From Staphylococcus schweitzeri (GTDB taxonomy: Bacteria; Bacillota; Bacilli; Staphylococcales; Staphylococcaceae): DNA of 38,559 bases. The notes under the pieces are model-generated. The model was not told the DNA's origin. It made no database searches and saw only the letters and a list, made by a program, of their open reading frames with translations. Position 1 is the first letter of the stretch. Each line of letters starts with the position of its first letter. A program made the position numbers and the translations under genes. The DNA lies in NCBI RefSeq assembly GCF_002902405.1, contig NZ_PPQS01000034.1, forward strand, positions 165,743 through 204,301, read 5' to 3'. Shown piece after piece: positions 22,625 to 31,340 of this stretch.

Positions 22625-24613
22625 TTATAAACTCATTACTTGATTTAAAATATTTTCTTTAGTAAATCCATATTTTTCAACGACTAAATCGCCAGGTGCA
22701 CTTGCACCAAAGCCATCAATAGCGACAACTTTGCCAGCAGTACCAACATATTTATGCCATCCAAGTGGTGAGGCCATTTCTATAGCAACACGTTTAGTTA
22801 CACTCGATGGAATAATCGATTCTTTATATTCATCAGATTGTTGTTCAAATGCATTCCAGTTAGGCATAGAAACTACGCGTACAGATTTACCTTGTTTTTC
22901 AAGATCTTTTGCAGCTTCAATTGCTAAGCTAACTTCTGAACCAGATGCTAATAATAAGAATTCTGGTGTTTCTTCAGTGCCATAAACTGTATATGCACCT
23001 TTACGCACACCTTCTTCAATTACTTTTTCAGGTACGTCTAATACTGGTAAGTTTTGACGTGTTAATACTAATGAAGTTGGCGTTGATTCTGATTCCAAAG
23101 CAACTTCCCAAGCAACTCTAGTTTCATTTCCGTCTGCTGGACGGATAACATTCATATTAGGAATAGCTCTTAACCCAGCTAATTGTTCAATTGGTTCATG
23201 CGTAGGTCCATCTTCACCAACTGCAATTGAGTCATGTGTAAAGATAAATGTTGCATTTAATCCCATAATTGATGATAGACGCAATGCCGGTTTTAAATAA
23301 TCACTAAATACGAAGAAAGTTGCTCCATATGGATGTACACCTCCATGAGCAGCCATACCATTAACAGCAGCTCCCATTGCAAATTCACGTACACCAAACC
23401 ATACATTTTTACCTTCTGGCGTTTTAGAACTATAGTCAATTGCGTTATTTACATTTGATTTATTCGAACCAGCAAGGTCTGCTGATCCCCCAAAGAATGA
23501 AGGTACAGTTTTACTGATAGCTTGAATGATTGCTCCAGAATCAGCACGAGATGCACCACTATGTCCTAATTCAAAGCGAGGTAATTCATCTTTATAATTA
23601 TTAGGTAATTTTCCACTAACAGCTAATTTAAATTCTTCTGCTAATTCAGGATAAGCTTCAGCATATTTTTCTAATAATGCATTCCATTTAGACTCATCTT
23701 CATTAGCACGTTGTAACATTGTACTTTGGAAAATTTCATAAACTTCCTCAGAAACATTGAAACGTTTTTCAGGATCCAAACCATAATTTTCGAAAGTTAA
23801 TTTTCTTTCGTCTTCACCTAAAGGCGCACCATGAACACCATTAGTACCAGCTTTATTTGGAGAACCAAAGCCGATTGTAGTTTTAACTTCGATAATAGTT
23901 GGACCTTCTTGAGATTTAGCTTTAGTAATCGCTTGGTCAATTTCTTCTAAATCATTACCATCTTTAACTAATAGATAGTTCCAACCATATGCTTCAAAAC
24001 GTTCTTTAGTATTTTCCGAAAATGCTTTATTCAATTCACCATCAAGTGAGATATCATTTGAATCATATAGTACGACTAATTTACTTAGTTTATTATGACC
24101 AGCAAATGAAGCAGCTTCATGTGAGATACCTTCCATTAGATCACCATCAGAAGCTAATACATATGTGTAATGATCTACAACATTGTAACCATCTTTGTTG
24201 AACTTACCAGCTAAATGATCTTCAGCTAATGCCAAACCAACTGACATAGCAAATCCTTGACCAAGTGGACCAGTTGTAACTTCTACACCATCAGTATGTC
24301 TGTATTCGGGGTGACCTGGTGTTTTAGAACCCCATTGTCTAAATTGTTTTAATTCTTCTAATTCTAAACTCCCTGAAACATGTAACAAACTATACAATAA
24401 TGCCGAACCGTGCCCAGCTGATAGTACGAAACGATCTCTGTTAAAGTAATCTTTTGATTGTGGATTGAAATTTAAATGACGTGTCCACAAAGTATAAGCC
24501 ATTGGGGCAGCTCCCATAGGTAGTCCTGGATGACCAGAATTTGCTTTTTCGATTGTGTCGATACTTAAAGCACGCAACGTATCAACAGCTAATTGATCTT
24601 TTTCATTAAACAT
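22625..24613 (-). CDS. tkt: Transketolase
   Basis: The product has 662 residues, full length. It transfers two-carbon units between sugar phosphates in the pentose phosphate pathway using thiamine diphosphate and a divalent metal. The N-terminal domain shows [25 protein letters not shown] and the cofactor motif [14 protein letters not shown]. The middle domain has [20 protein letters not shown], and the C-terminal domain follows. ATG at 24613 with an AGGGAAG element about ten bases upstream. Its place between YnzC and YneF is conserved with Bacillus. Confidence 0.97.
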   Translation of the reverse strand: MFNEKDQLAVDTLRALSIDTIEKANSGHPGLPMGAAPMAYTLWTRHLNFNPQSKDYFNRDRFVLSAGHGSALLYSLLHVSGSLELEELKQFRQWGSKTPGHPEYRHTDGVEVTTGPLGQGFAMSVGLALAEDHLAGKFNKDGYNVVDHYTYVLASDGDLMEGISHEAASFAGHNKLSKLVVLYDSNDISLDGELNKAFSENTKERFEAYGWNYLLVKDGNDLEEIDQAITKAKSQEGPTIIEVKTTIGFGSPNKAGTNGVHGAPLGEDERKLTFENYGLDPEKRFNVSEEVYEIFQSTMLQRANEDESKWNALLEKYAEAYPELAEEFKLAVSGKLPNNYKDELPRFELGHSGASRADSGAIIQAISKTVPSFFGGSADLAGSNKSNVNNAIDYSSKTPEGKNVWFGVREFAMGAAVNGMAAHGGVHPYGATFFVFSDYLKPALRLSSIMGLNATFIFTHDSIAVGEDGPTHEPIEQLAGLRAIPNMNVIRPADGNETRVAWEVALESESTPTSLVLTRQNLPVLDVPEKVIEEGVRKGAYTVYGTEETPEFLLLASGSEVSLAIEAAKDLEKQGKSVRVVSMPNWNAFEQQSDEYKESIIPSSVTKRVAIEMASPLGWHKYVGTAGKVVAIDGFGASAPGDLVVEKYGFTKENILNQVMSL

Positions 24614-24733
24614 CTTGTGTATCTTCCCTTCTTCAATTTTATCAAATACATTATAACTTATTTTAAAATAAAAAGATAAGTAAAATACTTAAATCAAATT
24701 TTAATGTCAGAAAATTCTATATATAGTTATGGG

Positions 24734-24973
24734 CTAATTTGGATTATTTCTTTTTTCTTGTATTTCTTTGATTTTTTCTGGTGTAACATCATTACCTTCC
24801 GGATCAATCACTTTTGTATTTTCAATTTGTTGTTTAAACCCTTTTCTAAAACTTTCAAGATAAGCTTTTCTTAAAGCTGTTTGTTCTTTTGCCTCTTCTT
24901 GTGTTAAACCTTCTGCTTTTTTCTTTCTAGCTAATTCATTTATTCTTTCGATATTCAAATCTGAATTACTCAT
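24734..24973 (-). CDS. YnzC family protein (DUF896, UPF0291)
   Basis: The product has 79 residues, charged and helical, matching the DUF896/YnzC family with IERINELARKKKAEGLTQEE near the N-terminus and LRKAYLESFRKGFKQQ in the middle. The family forms small helical bundles of unknown function. ATG at 24973 with AAGGTAGG eight bases upstream. In B. subtilis ynzC follows the SOS division-inhibitor gene. Here it likewise follows sosA, but the sosA terminator separates them. Confidence 0.9.
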   Translation of the reverse strand: MSNSDLNIERINELARKKKAEGLTQEEAKEQTALRKAYLESFRKGFKQQIENTKVIDPEGNDVTPEKIKEIQEKRNNPN

Positions 24974-25059
24974 TAAAAAAACCTACCTTCACATTATTTA
25001 CCCAATCATTATAATACTTTAACAAAATATAACAAATTTAAGATCATCTACAAAGTAAA

Positions 25060-25096
25060 TAAAAACGCTACTTTGCAAAAATAAGCAAAATAGCGT
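25060..25096 (-). terminator. Terminator of sosA
   Basis: On the minus strand ACGCTATTTTGC pairs with GCAAAGTAGCGT, followed by TTTTTA. It starts about 16 bases after the sosA stop. Confidence 0.85.
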
Positions 25097-25112
25097 AGGA
25101 AAATTTATAGAA

Positions 25113-25346
25113 TTAATTTATAAACGCGAACACTTTTCCATCTTTTTGTTCGCCTTTGTTTGTAGGGATACTATGTTCGTATGTTTTGTCGATTGCTTTT
25201 GTCTTGATTTGGTGATCAGTCATCTCGTACGTTTGTTCCGTGTGAGCACTGATGTTCGCACTCAATAAGAATATAGAAAAAGCTGCACTTGAAATTAAAA
25301 ATATGATTATATATGTGGATAAGTTTTTATATTTATTATAAAACAT
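25113..25346 (-). CDS. sosA: SOS-induced cell division inhibitor SosA
   Basis: The product has 77 residues with an N-terminal membrane segment (about 10-30, YIIIFLISSAAFSIFLLSA) and an extracytoplasmic tail of about 45 polar residues. This matches SosA of S. aureus, which blocks division after DNA damage and is removed by the protease CtpA. It has no LysM domain, unlike the positional counterpart YneA of Bacillus. The ATG at 25346 is chosen because AGGAG lies eight bases upstream; the GTG three codons earlier overlaps that binding site. Divergent from lexA, with LexA boxes and its own promoter in between. Confidence 0.93.
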   Translation of the reverse strand: MFYNKYKNLSTYIIIFLISSAAFSIFLLSANISAHTEQTYEMTDHQIKTKAIDKTYEHSIPTNKGEQKDGKVFAFIN

Positions 25347-25359
25347 CGATTTCACTCCT

Positions 25360-25373
25360 AGAACATTTGTTTG
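25360..25373. promoter_or_regulatory. LexA operator 1, in the sosA leader
   Basis: AGAACATTTGTTTG, a GAAC-N4-GTTT site. It lies immediately upstream of the sosA ribosome binding site and downstream of the sosA -10. Confidence 0.75.
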
Positions 25374-25380
25374 TATAAGT

Positions 25381-25409
25381 AATATATCAGAACCTATGTT
25401 CTACGTCAA
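25381..25409 (-). promoter_or_regulatory. Promoter of sosA
   Basis: On the minus strand TTGACG (25404-25409) and TATATT (25381-25386) are separated by 17 bases. LexA operator 2 fills the spacer, a classical repression geometry. Confidence 0.75.
25389..25402. promoter_or_regulatory. LexA operator 2, in the sosA promoter spacer
   Basis: AGAACCTATGTTCT keeps the full GAAC-N4-GTTC core. It sits entirely between the -35 and -10 of the sosA promoter. Confidence 0.85.
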
Positions 25410-25417
25410 CTTTTTAA

Positions 25418-25431
25418 CGAACAAATGTTTG
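25418..25431. promoter_or_regulatory. LexA operator 3, at the lexA promoter
   Basis: CGAACAAATGTTTG, a GAAC-N4-GTTT site. It overlaps the first bases of the lexA -35 hexamer, consistent with autorepression. Confidence 0.85.
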
Positions 25432-25457
25432 TTTTAGTTTTGAATTAATGCTATAAT
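25429..25457 (+). promoter_or_regulatory. Promoter of lexA
   Basis: TTGTTT (25429-25434) and the consensus TATAAT (25452-25457) are separated by 17 bases. The start codon follows about 31 bases after the -10. Confidence 0.75.
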
Positions 25458-25488
25458 AAATTTAAATTAAATTAGGGAGTGCCTATAT

Positions 25489-26112
25489 ATGAGAGAATTA
25501 ACAAAACGACAAAGCGAAATATATAATTATATTAAACAAGTTGTTCAATCAAAAGGTTATCCGCCTAGCGTTCGTGAAATTGGCGAAGCGGTTGGTTTAG
25601 CTTCAAGTTCAACAGTTCATGGACATCTTTCACGCCTTGAGGAAAAAGGATATATTAGACGAGATCCAACGAAACCTCGTGCAATCGAAATTGTAAGTGA
25701 CCAAACAAATGATAACATTAATATGGAAGAGACAATTCATGTTCCAGTTATTGGTAAAGTTACTGCTGGTGTTCCGATTACTGCAGTTGAAAATGTAGAA
25801 GAATATTTTCCATTACCAGAACACCTAACATCAACACATAATAGCGATATATTTATTTTAAATGTTGTGGGCGACAGTATGATTGAAGCAGGTATATTAG
25901 ACGGAGATAAAGTAATTGTTCGAAGCCAAACAATTGCAGAAAATGGTGATATCATTGTTGCAATGACAGACGAAGATGAAGCAACGGTTAAACGTTTTTA
26001 TAAAGAAAGAAATCGATATCGTTTACAACCTGAAAATAGCACTATGGAACCAATTTACCTTGATAATGTTACAGTTATTGGTAAAGTAATTGGTTTGTAT
26101 CGTGAAATGTAA
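25489..26112 (+). CDS. lexA: SOS regulatory repressor LexA
   Basis: The product has 207 residues: an N-terminal winged helix (1-65, with [20 protein letters not shown]) and a C-terminal S24 self-cleaving peptidase domain. The scissile bond is Ala93-Gly94 in KVTAGVP, and the catalytic pair is Ser130 (VVGDSM) and Lys168 (ATVKRF). RecA filaments trigger self-cleavage, which derepresses the LexA sites seen here and at parE and sbcD. ATG at 25489 with GGGAGTG about seven bases upstream. Confidence 0.98.
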   Translation: MRELTKRQSEIYNYIKQVVQSKGYPPSVREIGEAVGLASSSTVHGHLSRLEEKGYIRRDPTKPRAIEIVSDQTNDNINMEETIHVPVIGKVTAGVPITAVENVEEYFPLPEHLTSTHNSDIFILNVVGDSMIEAGILDGDKVIVRSQTIAENGDIIVAMTDEDEATVKRFYKERNRYRLQPENSTMEPIYLDNVTVIGKVIGLYREM

Positions 26113-26170
26113 TATTTCAACAATTTATATATAATCGCATTTGTTAAACCCTCATTCTTAATAAATTTTC

Positions 26171-26208
26171 AACCTCTTGAAATCACAATGAATATCAAGA
26201 GGTTTTTT
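26171..26208 (+). terminator. Terminator of lexA
   Basis: AACCTCTTGA pairs with TCAAGAGGTT around a 14-base loop, followed by a run of T. It lies about 60 bases after the lexA stop. Confidence 0.9.
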
Positions 26209-26289
26209 ACATGCTGGCTTTTATAAGAATGTGACAGCACCACAAACAACTAACTATTAGTAATTAAGTCAAACTAATATTTATATATA

Positions 26290-26328
26290 AAGTAAAACTC
26301 GCCCCTACAATCATATGCAGAAGCGAGC
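26290..26328 (-). terminator. Probable terminator after the CAP gene and small ORF
   Basis: On the minus strand CTCGC pairs with GCGAG, with some inner pairing, followed by TTTTAC. The stem is short. It begins six bases after the stop of the 26-codon frame. Confidence 0.5.
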
Positions 26329-26333
26329 TAAGG

Positions 26334-26414
26334 TTATTTTTTACTACCTTTTTTATTTAATATGTCTTTGACGCGTTCTAGTATGTCCGCATCTTTAGAT
26401 TTATCTTGTATCAT
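26334..26414 (-). CDS. Possible 26-residue charged peptide
   Basis: A frame from ATG at 26414 to TAA encodes MIQDKSKDADILERVKDILN followed by a lysine-rich end (KKGSKK). It is a highly charged, helix-forming peptide. AAGGAAG lies 12 bases upstream, somewhat far. The frame sits between the CAP-domain gene and a hairpin that could terminate it, all on the minus strand. Charged amphipathic composition is less usual than the hydrophobic chance frames of this genome. I know no family for it. A noncoding 3' region remains possible. Confidence 0.4.
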   Translation of the reverse strand: MIQDKSKDADILERVKDILNKKGSKK

Positions 26415-26470
26415 CAAGTTTATCTACTTCCTTACAGATAACCATACCCTTTAACAACACATAAGAAACA

Positions 26471-27487
26471 TTATCCAGTATAATTTTCTGTCCAAAACGG
26501 CTGTCTTTCATCATTAAAATCCACACCAACACCTAATGCATTAAATGCATCATTTAAAATGTTCTTTCTATGACCAAGAGAGTTCATTAACCCTTCATGT
26601 GCATAAATACTGCTCACTTGACCATATGCTAAATTTTCACCAGCTGATCTAAATACTATACCATCTTTTTTCAATCGATCAAACGGAGATTGACCTTTTA
26701 AGTTAGTATGGTCAAAGTAGTGATTATCCGCCATATCTTTACTATGTTTCCGCGCTGTTTCAGAATTCTGTTTAGAATATTTTAGTGTTGGTAACTGATG
26801 TTGTTTTCTTTCAGCATTAACTAAATCAAAATTTTGAAGCTCATAACTATTTGCAAGTGATTTCGATGGCGCACCATATTGCTGTTTCAGCCTATTTTCC
26901 ATGGCATCACTAACTTGTAATATAGCTGTTACACTATCTCGACGGTGTTTATCATAAAAAACTGTTGTATAGATATTGTTTTTATGAAAAACATCATACT
27001 CTTTATTATTTTGTTCATAACGAACTCTACCTTTAACTATTTCAGTCACAGGTTCACCTAATCTTTGTCTGACAACTGCTTTTGGTGTATTATACTTAAT
27101 TTTAGATTTGGAAGTAATGATATTTTGATTTGAATATATAGCGTTTACTTTATCCTTAATATAACTAACCATCAAAAAATTATTATAATCGCCATCATAA
27201 TACGTATACCATTTTGTACCATATTCATTAAATGTTACCCTTTTGGGTTGTTTTAATATCTTTTCAACTTCTGATTTAGACATATTCATTTGAATATTAT
27301 TAAATGCAAATTGTTGCTTTTTAGGTGTGTCTAATTTATTTTCAGCTGAAATCGTTTCTTTATTAATATGAATATCAATATATTGTCTTACTTCATTTTG
27401 TAAATGAATCAATGGTTTAAATTCAGTTATTGGCGCAATAATAATAATCGATAAAAATGCAATAACTGTTACTATGAACTTTTTAAT
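26471..27487 (-). CDS. Membrane-anchored CAP-domain protein with an AUU start codon
   Basis: The product has 338 residues if translation starts at ATT 27485-27487. The N-terminus is a signal anchor (IKKFIVTVIAFLSIIIII type), followed by a CAP-associated N-terminal domain (about 65-210, with MSKSEVEKILKQP and RQRLGEPVTEI) and a C-terminal CAP/SCP domain (about 215-338, with FDLVNAERKQH, HSKDMADNHYFDHTN, SAGENLAYG and SLGHRKNILN). It should face outward. Function unknown; relatives include YlbC-type proteins. The ATT follows AGGTG by six bases and directly follows an in-frame TAA, so no earlier start exists. The first in-frame ATG/GTG/TTG is a TTG at 27412, with no binding site, and would remove the anchor. 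It lies 21 bases after guaC, so it may be read through from guaC. Confidence 0.75.
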   Translation of the reverse strand: MKKFIVTVIAFLSIIIIAPITEFKPLIHLQNEVRQYIDIHINKETISAENKLDTPKKQQFAFNNIQMNMSKSEVEKILKQPKRVTFNEYGTKWYTYYDGDYNNFLMVSYIKDKVNAIYSNQNIITSKSKIKYNTPKAVVRQRLGEPVTEIVKGRVRYEQNNKEYDVFHKNNIYTTVFYDKHRRDSVTAILQVSDAMENRLKQQYGAPSKSLANSYELQNFDLVNAERKQHQLPTLKYSKQNSETARKHSKDMADNHYFDHTNLKGQSPFDRLKKDGIVFRSAGENLAYGQVSSIYAHEGLMNSLGHRKNILNDAFNALGVGVDFNDERQPFWTENYTG

Positions 27488-27508
27488 TTACATCACCTAC
27501 TATAAAAA

Positions 27509-28486
27509 TTAATCTCTATCACCGTTGAAAATAGAGTTTCTAACAATAACATAATCTACAGTACGTAATGATTTCAAGTCTTTTCCACCGGCATAAGAAA
27601 TTGAACTTTGTAGATCTTGTTGCATTTCATTTAAGGTATCCATTAATGAACCCTTATGTTCTACAAACATTTTTTTGCCTTCTACATTTTTATGTTCGCC
27701 TTTTTGAAATTCAGAGGCACTACCAAAGTACTCTTTATATTGTTTACCATCAAGCTCTACTGTTTCTCCAGGAGATTCTTCGTGTGCCGCAAATAATGAA
27801 CCAATCATGACCATGGATGCCCCAAATCGAATAGATTTAGCTATATCACCATGTGTTCTAATACCACCATCAGCAATTAAAGGTTTACGTGCAGCTTTAC
27901 TACATAAATTTAATGCTGCTAGCTGCCAACCTCCTGTACCAAAGCCAGTTTTAATTTTTGTAATACAAACTCTACCAGGACCAATACCAACTTTTGTAGC
28001 ATCCGCACCAGCATTTTCTAATTCTCTAACACCTTCAGGCGTACCAACATTACCTGCAATGACAAAGCTTTCGGGCAAATGTTTTTTTATATGTTTTATC
28101 ATATTAATTACTGAATCAGAGTGTCCATGGGCAATATCTATTGTTATATATTCTGGTATTAATTTATCTTGAGCTAATTTTTCAATAAATTCAAATTCTG
28201 CTTTCTTCACACCTACTGAAATCGAGGCAAATAAATCTGAATCATGCATATTTTTAATAAAAGGTACTCTAGCATTTTCATCAAAACGATGCATGATATA
28301 GAAATAATCATTTTCTGCAAACCATTTTGCTAATGTTTCATTCATAACTGTTTGCATATTCGCAGGAACTACAGGTAATTTAAATGTCTTAGGTCCAAAT
28401 TGAATCGATGTGTCACATTCAGATCTGCTTTTAACAATACATTTATTAGGTATTAACTGAATATCTTCATAATCAAATATTTTCAC
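27509..28486 (-). CDS. guaC: GMP reductase
   Basis: The product has 325 residues, the length of the Firmicute GuaC type. It converts GMP to IMP with NADPH and releases ammonia, linking guanine to adenine nucleotide pools. The TIM-barrel IMPDH/GMPR signature is visible: catalytic Cys174 in [12 protein letters not shown], the [20 protein letters not shown] phosphate-binding stretch and [17 protein letters not shown]. The start is GTG with AAGGGG nine bases upstream. I see no purine riboswitch in the 47-base gap after the rpsN terminator. Confidence 0.95.
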   Translation of the reverse strand: MKIFDYEDIQLIPNKCIVKSRSECDTSIQFGPKTFKLPVVPANMQTVMNETLAKWFAENDYFYIMHRFDENARVPFIKNMHDSDLFASISVGVKKAEFEFIEKLAQDKLIPEYITIDIAHGHSDSVINMIKHIKKHLPESFVIAGNVGTPEGVRELENAGADATKVGIGPGRVCITKIKTGFGTGGWQLAALNLCSKAARKPLIADGGIRTHGDIAKSIRFGASMVMIGSLFAAHEESPGETVELDGKQYKEYFGSASEFQKGEHKNVEGKKMFVEHKGSLMDTLNEMQQDLQSSISYAGGKDLKSLRTVDYVIVRNSIFNGDRD

Positions 28487-28533
28487 TTTAAATAGCCCCT
28501 TTTAAAACTAATTATTTTATTAATGCAAATTAA

Positions 28534-28575
28534 AAACCGAATGTTTTCTTGATTAATTTCGAAAACATTCAGTTT
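28534..28575 (-). terminator. Terminator of rpsN
   Basis: GAATGTTTTC pairs perfectly with GAAAACATTC, extended by AAAC/GTTT after one mismatch, with a TTTTTAATTT tail on the minus strand. It lies about 70 bases after the rpsN stop. Confidence 0.85.
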
Positions 28576-28643
28576 ATAGCATTCGTATATACTGTACATT
28601 GTTTTATTAATATTGTAAATGGGCTAAAGTACGAAATTTAATT

Positions 28644-28913
28644 TTACCAGCTTGATTTTTTAACACCTGGAATTTGACCTTTATGGGCATGTTCTCTAAA
28701 TGCAATACGTGACATTTCAAATTTACGTAATACACCTCTTGGTCTACCAGTAACTTTACATCTTCTTGTTAAGCGTGTTGGTGACGAATCTCTAGGTAAT
28801 TTTCTTAATGCTTCATAATCACCTTTCGCTTTTAACTCTTTACGTAACTCATAATATTTATTAACTAATTCTTCTCTTTTTCTTTCTTTTGCTATTTTAG
28901 ACTTCTTAGCCAT
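28644..28913 (-). CDS. rpsN: 30S ribosomal protein S14, zinc-independent paralogue
   Basis: The product has 89 residues, longer than the 61-residue zinc-binding S14 of the main ribosomal operon. It lacks the CxxC...CxxC pairs: the only cysteine is in [12 protein letters not shown]. The C-terminal [25 protein letters not shown] is typical of S14. This C-minus form replaces the zinc form when zinc is scarce. ATG at 28913 with GAGGTAA upstream. A perfect Zur palindrome lies 24-44 bases upstream, directly after the -10, which supports zinc-controlled expression. Confidence 0.95.
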
Positions 28914-28936
28914 ATATTGTTACCTCACTTTTTATC

Positions 28937-28957
28937 AAATCGTAATTATTACGATTT
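28937..28957. promoter_or_regulatory. Zur box upstream of rpsN
   Basis: Two 10-base arms, AAATCGTAAT and ATTACGATTT, form a perfect palindrome around one central base. This is exactly the Gram-positive Zur consensus. It lies between the -10 element and the ribosome binding site of rpsN. Confidence 0.9.
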
Positions 28958-28959
28958 AT

Positions 28960-28987
28960 ATAATAACACAATCCTCACATAATTCAA
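28960..28987 (-). promoter_or_regulatory. Promoter of rpsN
   Basis: On the minus strand TTGAAT (28982-28987) and TATTAT (28960-28965) are 16 bases apart. The Zur box begins two bases downstream of the -10. Confidence 0.65.
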
Positions 28988-29309
28988 CAGTTAAATCATA
29001 TTTATTTACTAAATTCCTCAAAAATCGTTCTTTGGCGTTGAAAAATTTTATTTCTCTTCAAAATGACCATATCTTATTAAAAAAGACTATTACTTTTCAC
29101 TTTCTACTATAATAAATGCAAATTTACCTTTTTAAAATTTACTACTAGTGTATTGTTCGTGTCATGTAAATACTACTTATCAAAATACCATAAATAATTT
29201 CACCATTTACTTCATTAAGAAATAACTCAAATCATTTATATATATATTTATTTATTTTATTAATTTTTAAATATGTTTCTCACTGTTATATTGAAGTATC
29301 ATCAATAAA
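28988..29309. other. Intergenic region between rpsN and rpmG
   Basis: About 320 bases of very AT-rich DNA. I find no reading frame with a ribosome binding site, no hairpin and no convincing operator beyond those listed. Confidence 0.5.
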
Positions 29310-29346
29310 AAAACGAGCTCTCCATAAATAATGGAAAAGCCCGCTT
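29310..29346 (-). terminator. Terminator of rpmG
   Basis: On the minus strand a TCCAT/ATGGA stem extends through GCTTT-type and G-T pairs to an AGCGGG/CTCGTT base, then a T-run of seven. It begins about 33 bases after the rpmG stop. Confidence 0.75.
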
Positions 29347-29379
29347 TGATTTCAAATCGTCGTATTTGAATGATAAGAA

Positions 29380-29529
29380 TTACTTAGTTTCACGATGTAA
29401 CGTATATTTGTTTAATCTTGGGCAATATTTCTTCATTTCAATACGCTCAGGATTGTTACGTTTATTTTTAGTAGTGATATAGTTACGATCGCCACATTCT
29501 GTGCATGCTAATGTTACGTTTACGCGCAC
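29380..29529 (-). CDS. rpmG: 50S ribosomal protein L33
   Basis: The product has 49 residues and starts [20 protein letters not shown]. This is a standard L33 with one CxxC pair (Cys9, Cys12) and a single further cysteine (Cys36 in [10 protein letters not shown]), so the second CxxC of fully zinc-binding L33 proteins is incomplete. The start is GTG with AGAGGG eight bases upstream. It is the only ribosomal gene next to the zinc-independent S14 paralogue, but each has its own terminator. No Zur box was found before it. Confidence 0.95.
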
Positions 29530-29619
29530 GTTAAACACCCTCTCTTGTTAGGAATCTTTACGATTTATTATATTATCATAAACTGCTCAACTACGCAATA
29601 TTGAATACACATTTCAAAT

Positions 29620-31137
29620 TTATTTTTTAAAGTTTTCGTAAGTTTCGTCACTTTCTGTTTCAAGATCAATTGAATTAATATCAATACCTAATGCTTTAGC
29701 TACACCTTTACCATATTCTGGATCAGCTTTATAACAATGACGGATATGGCGTCGCTTAACATCTTCAGACACACCATCCATTGCATTTGCTGTATTTGTG
29801 AAAATTCTTTCTTTAGCATCTTCAGATTGTAATCTAAATAGCTTACCAGGTTGTTCAAAATAATTATCATCATCTTGGCGTTGATTATATTCATAACCAT
29901 AACCATCAGTTGGGAATGGAGGCTTTTTATATTCAGGTTGAGAATCAAATTTGCCTTGATTATTTGGATAATAATGTGTGCCGCCACCTTGGTTATTATC
30001 AACTACACGCATTTGACCATCTCTACTGAATGGACATAAATTTTCAATGCCTACACCTTTAGGTTGGTTTACAGGAATCTGCCAATGATTAACTCCTAAG
30101 CGATATCTTTGCGCATCGCCATATGAGAATAAACGTCCTTGTAACATTTTGTCTGGAGAAAAATCTAATCCTGGAATAATATTTGTTGGTGCAAACGCAG
30201 CTTGCTCAACATCCATAAAGTAATTATCTGGATTTCTATTTAATTCAAACTCTCCAACTTCAATTAAAGGGTACTCATCGTGATACCATACTTTTGTTAA
30301 ATCAAATGGATTATCTTTATGATTTTTAGCTTGTTCCTCAGTCATTACTTGGATATACATTGTCCATTTTGGATAGTCACCATTCTCAATAGCATTAAAT
30401 AAATCACGTTGTGATGAATCACGATCAGTTGCTACAATTTCAGCAGCTTCTTCATCTGTTAAATTTTCAATACCTTGTTGAGTTCTAAAATGAAATTTAA
30501 CCCAAACACGTTCACCAGAATCATTGTACATTGAATACGTATGAGAGCCGAATCCATGCATATGACGTAAATCTTTAGGTATACCTCTATCTGACATTAA
30601 AATCGTTACCTGATGTAAAGCTTCAGGAAGTCCAGTCCAAAAATCCCAGTTATTTTGTGCATCTCGCATATTTGTTCTTGGATCACGTTTAACAGCGCGA
30701 TTTAAACTTACAAATAACTTTGGATCTCTGAAGAAGAAGACAGGTGTATTATTCCCTACTAAATCCCAGTTCCCTTCTTCTGTATAAAATTTTAATGCAA
30801 ATCCTCTAATATCTCGCTCTGCATCAGCGGCACCACGTTCGCCTGCTACTGTAGAAAAACGTGCGAACATTTCAGTTTGTTTGCCAACTTCAGAGAAAAT
30901 CTTAGCATTAGTATACTTTGTAATATCTTTAGTTACAGTAAATGTACCAAATGCTCCAGAACCTTTGGCATGCATTCGACGTTCAGGTATAACTTCTCTA
31001 TCAAATTGTGACATTTGCTCTAAGAAATAAATATCTTGCATTAAAAGTGGTCCCCTCGGCCCAGCAGTCATACTATTTTCTCGATCTGATACTGGATGCC
31101 CAAAAACTCCAGTTAACTTTTTATCATGTTGTGACAT
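29620..31137 (-). CDS. katA: Catalase (haem, clade 3 small-subunit type)
   Basis: The product has 505 residues and converts hydrogen peroxide to water and oxygen. Catalytic residues are His56 ([12 protein letters not shown]) and Asn129 (LVGNN). The haem-ligand tyrosine is Tyr339 in [14 protein letters not shown]. An ATG two codons earlier abuts the GGAGGG; the ATG at 31137 has it six bases upstream and is preferred. A perfect PerR box and a consensus promoter lie upstream, so induction by peroxide is expected. Divergent from an amino-acid permease. Confidence 0.97.
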   Translation of the reverse strand: MSQHDKKLTGVFGHPVSDRENSMTAGPRGPLLMQDIYFLEQMSQFDREVIPERRMHAKGSGAFGTFTVTKDITKYTNAKIFSEVGKQTEMFARFSTVAGERGAADAERDIRGFALKFYTEEGNWDLVGNNTPVFFFRDPKLFVSLNRAVKRDPRTNMRDAQNNWDFWTGLPEALHQVTILMSDRGIPKDLRHMHGFGSHTYSMYNDSGERVWVKFHFRTQQGIENLTDEEAAEIVATDRDSSQRDLFNAIENGDYPKWTMYIQVMTEEQAKNHKDNPFDLTKVWYHDEYPLIEVGEFELNRNPDNYFMDVEQAAFAPTNIIPGLDFSPDKMLQGRLFSYGDAQRYRLGVNHWQIPVNQPKGVGIENLCPFSRDGQMRVVDNNQGGGTHYYPNNQGKFDSQPEYKKPPFPTDGYGYEYNQRQDDDNYFEQPGKLFRLQSEDAKERIFTNTANAMDGVSEDVKRRHIRHCYKADPEYGKGVAKALGIDINSIDLETESDETYENFKK

Positions 31138-31154
31138 AGTCATCCCTCCACAAT

Positions 31155-31169
31155 TTATAATTATTATAA
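31155..31169. promoter_or_regulatory. PerR box upstream of katA
   Basis: TTATAATTATTATAA is identical to the PerR consensus TTATAATNATTATAA. It lies downstream of the -10 element and 18 bases before the katA ATG. katA is a reported PerR gene in S. aureus. Confidence 0.92.
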
Positions 31170-31179
31170 TTTAATACAC

Positions 31180-31208
31180 ATTATAATTTAACCCTAATGA
31201 AATTACAA
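31180..31208 (-). promoter_or_regulatory. Promoter of katA
   Basis: On the minus strand TTGTAA (31203-31208) and the consensus TATAAT (31180-31185) are 17 bases apart. The PerR box starts ten bases downstream. Confidence 0.8.
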
Positions 31209-31340
31209 TCAAACATGCTCAAGAAGATTAAAAAATCAGAAAATTTTAATTTTTCCGCTTTAAAGTGTTAAAAAGTTGTTGAATAGTCTACTTAAAAAGC
31301 TTACAATAATGGGTATATTTAAATAGATGGGAGACTAAAT

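Noticed and set aside
27020..27033. GTTC...GAAC palindrome inside the CAP gene as a LexA site
   Set aside because: The half-sites are in the opposite order (GTTC first, GAAC second) to a LexA operator, and it lies within coding sequence.
26471..27412. TTG at 27412 as the start of the CAP-domain protein
   Set aside because: It has no ribosome binding site and would remove the membrane anchor, whereas the ATT 25 codons earlier has AGGTG at good spacing.
28487..28533. Purine riboswitch upstream of guaC
   Set aside because: Only 47 bases separate the rpsN terminator from the guaC start; the conserved helices of a purine aptamer do not fit and are not seen.
29700..30002. 100-codon frame inside katA on the same strand
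   Set aside because: Isoleucine/methionine-rich out-of-frame shadow of the catalase gene, whose full-length frame is intact.
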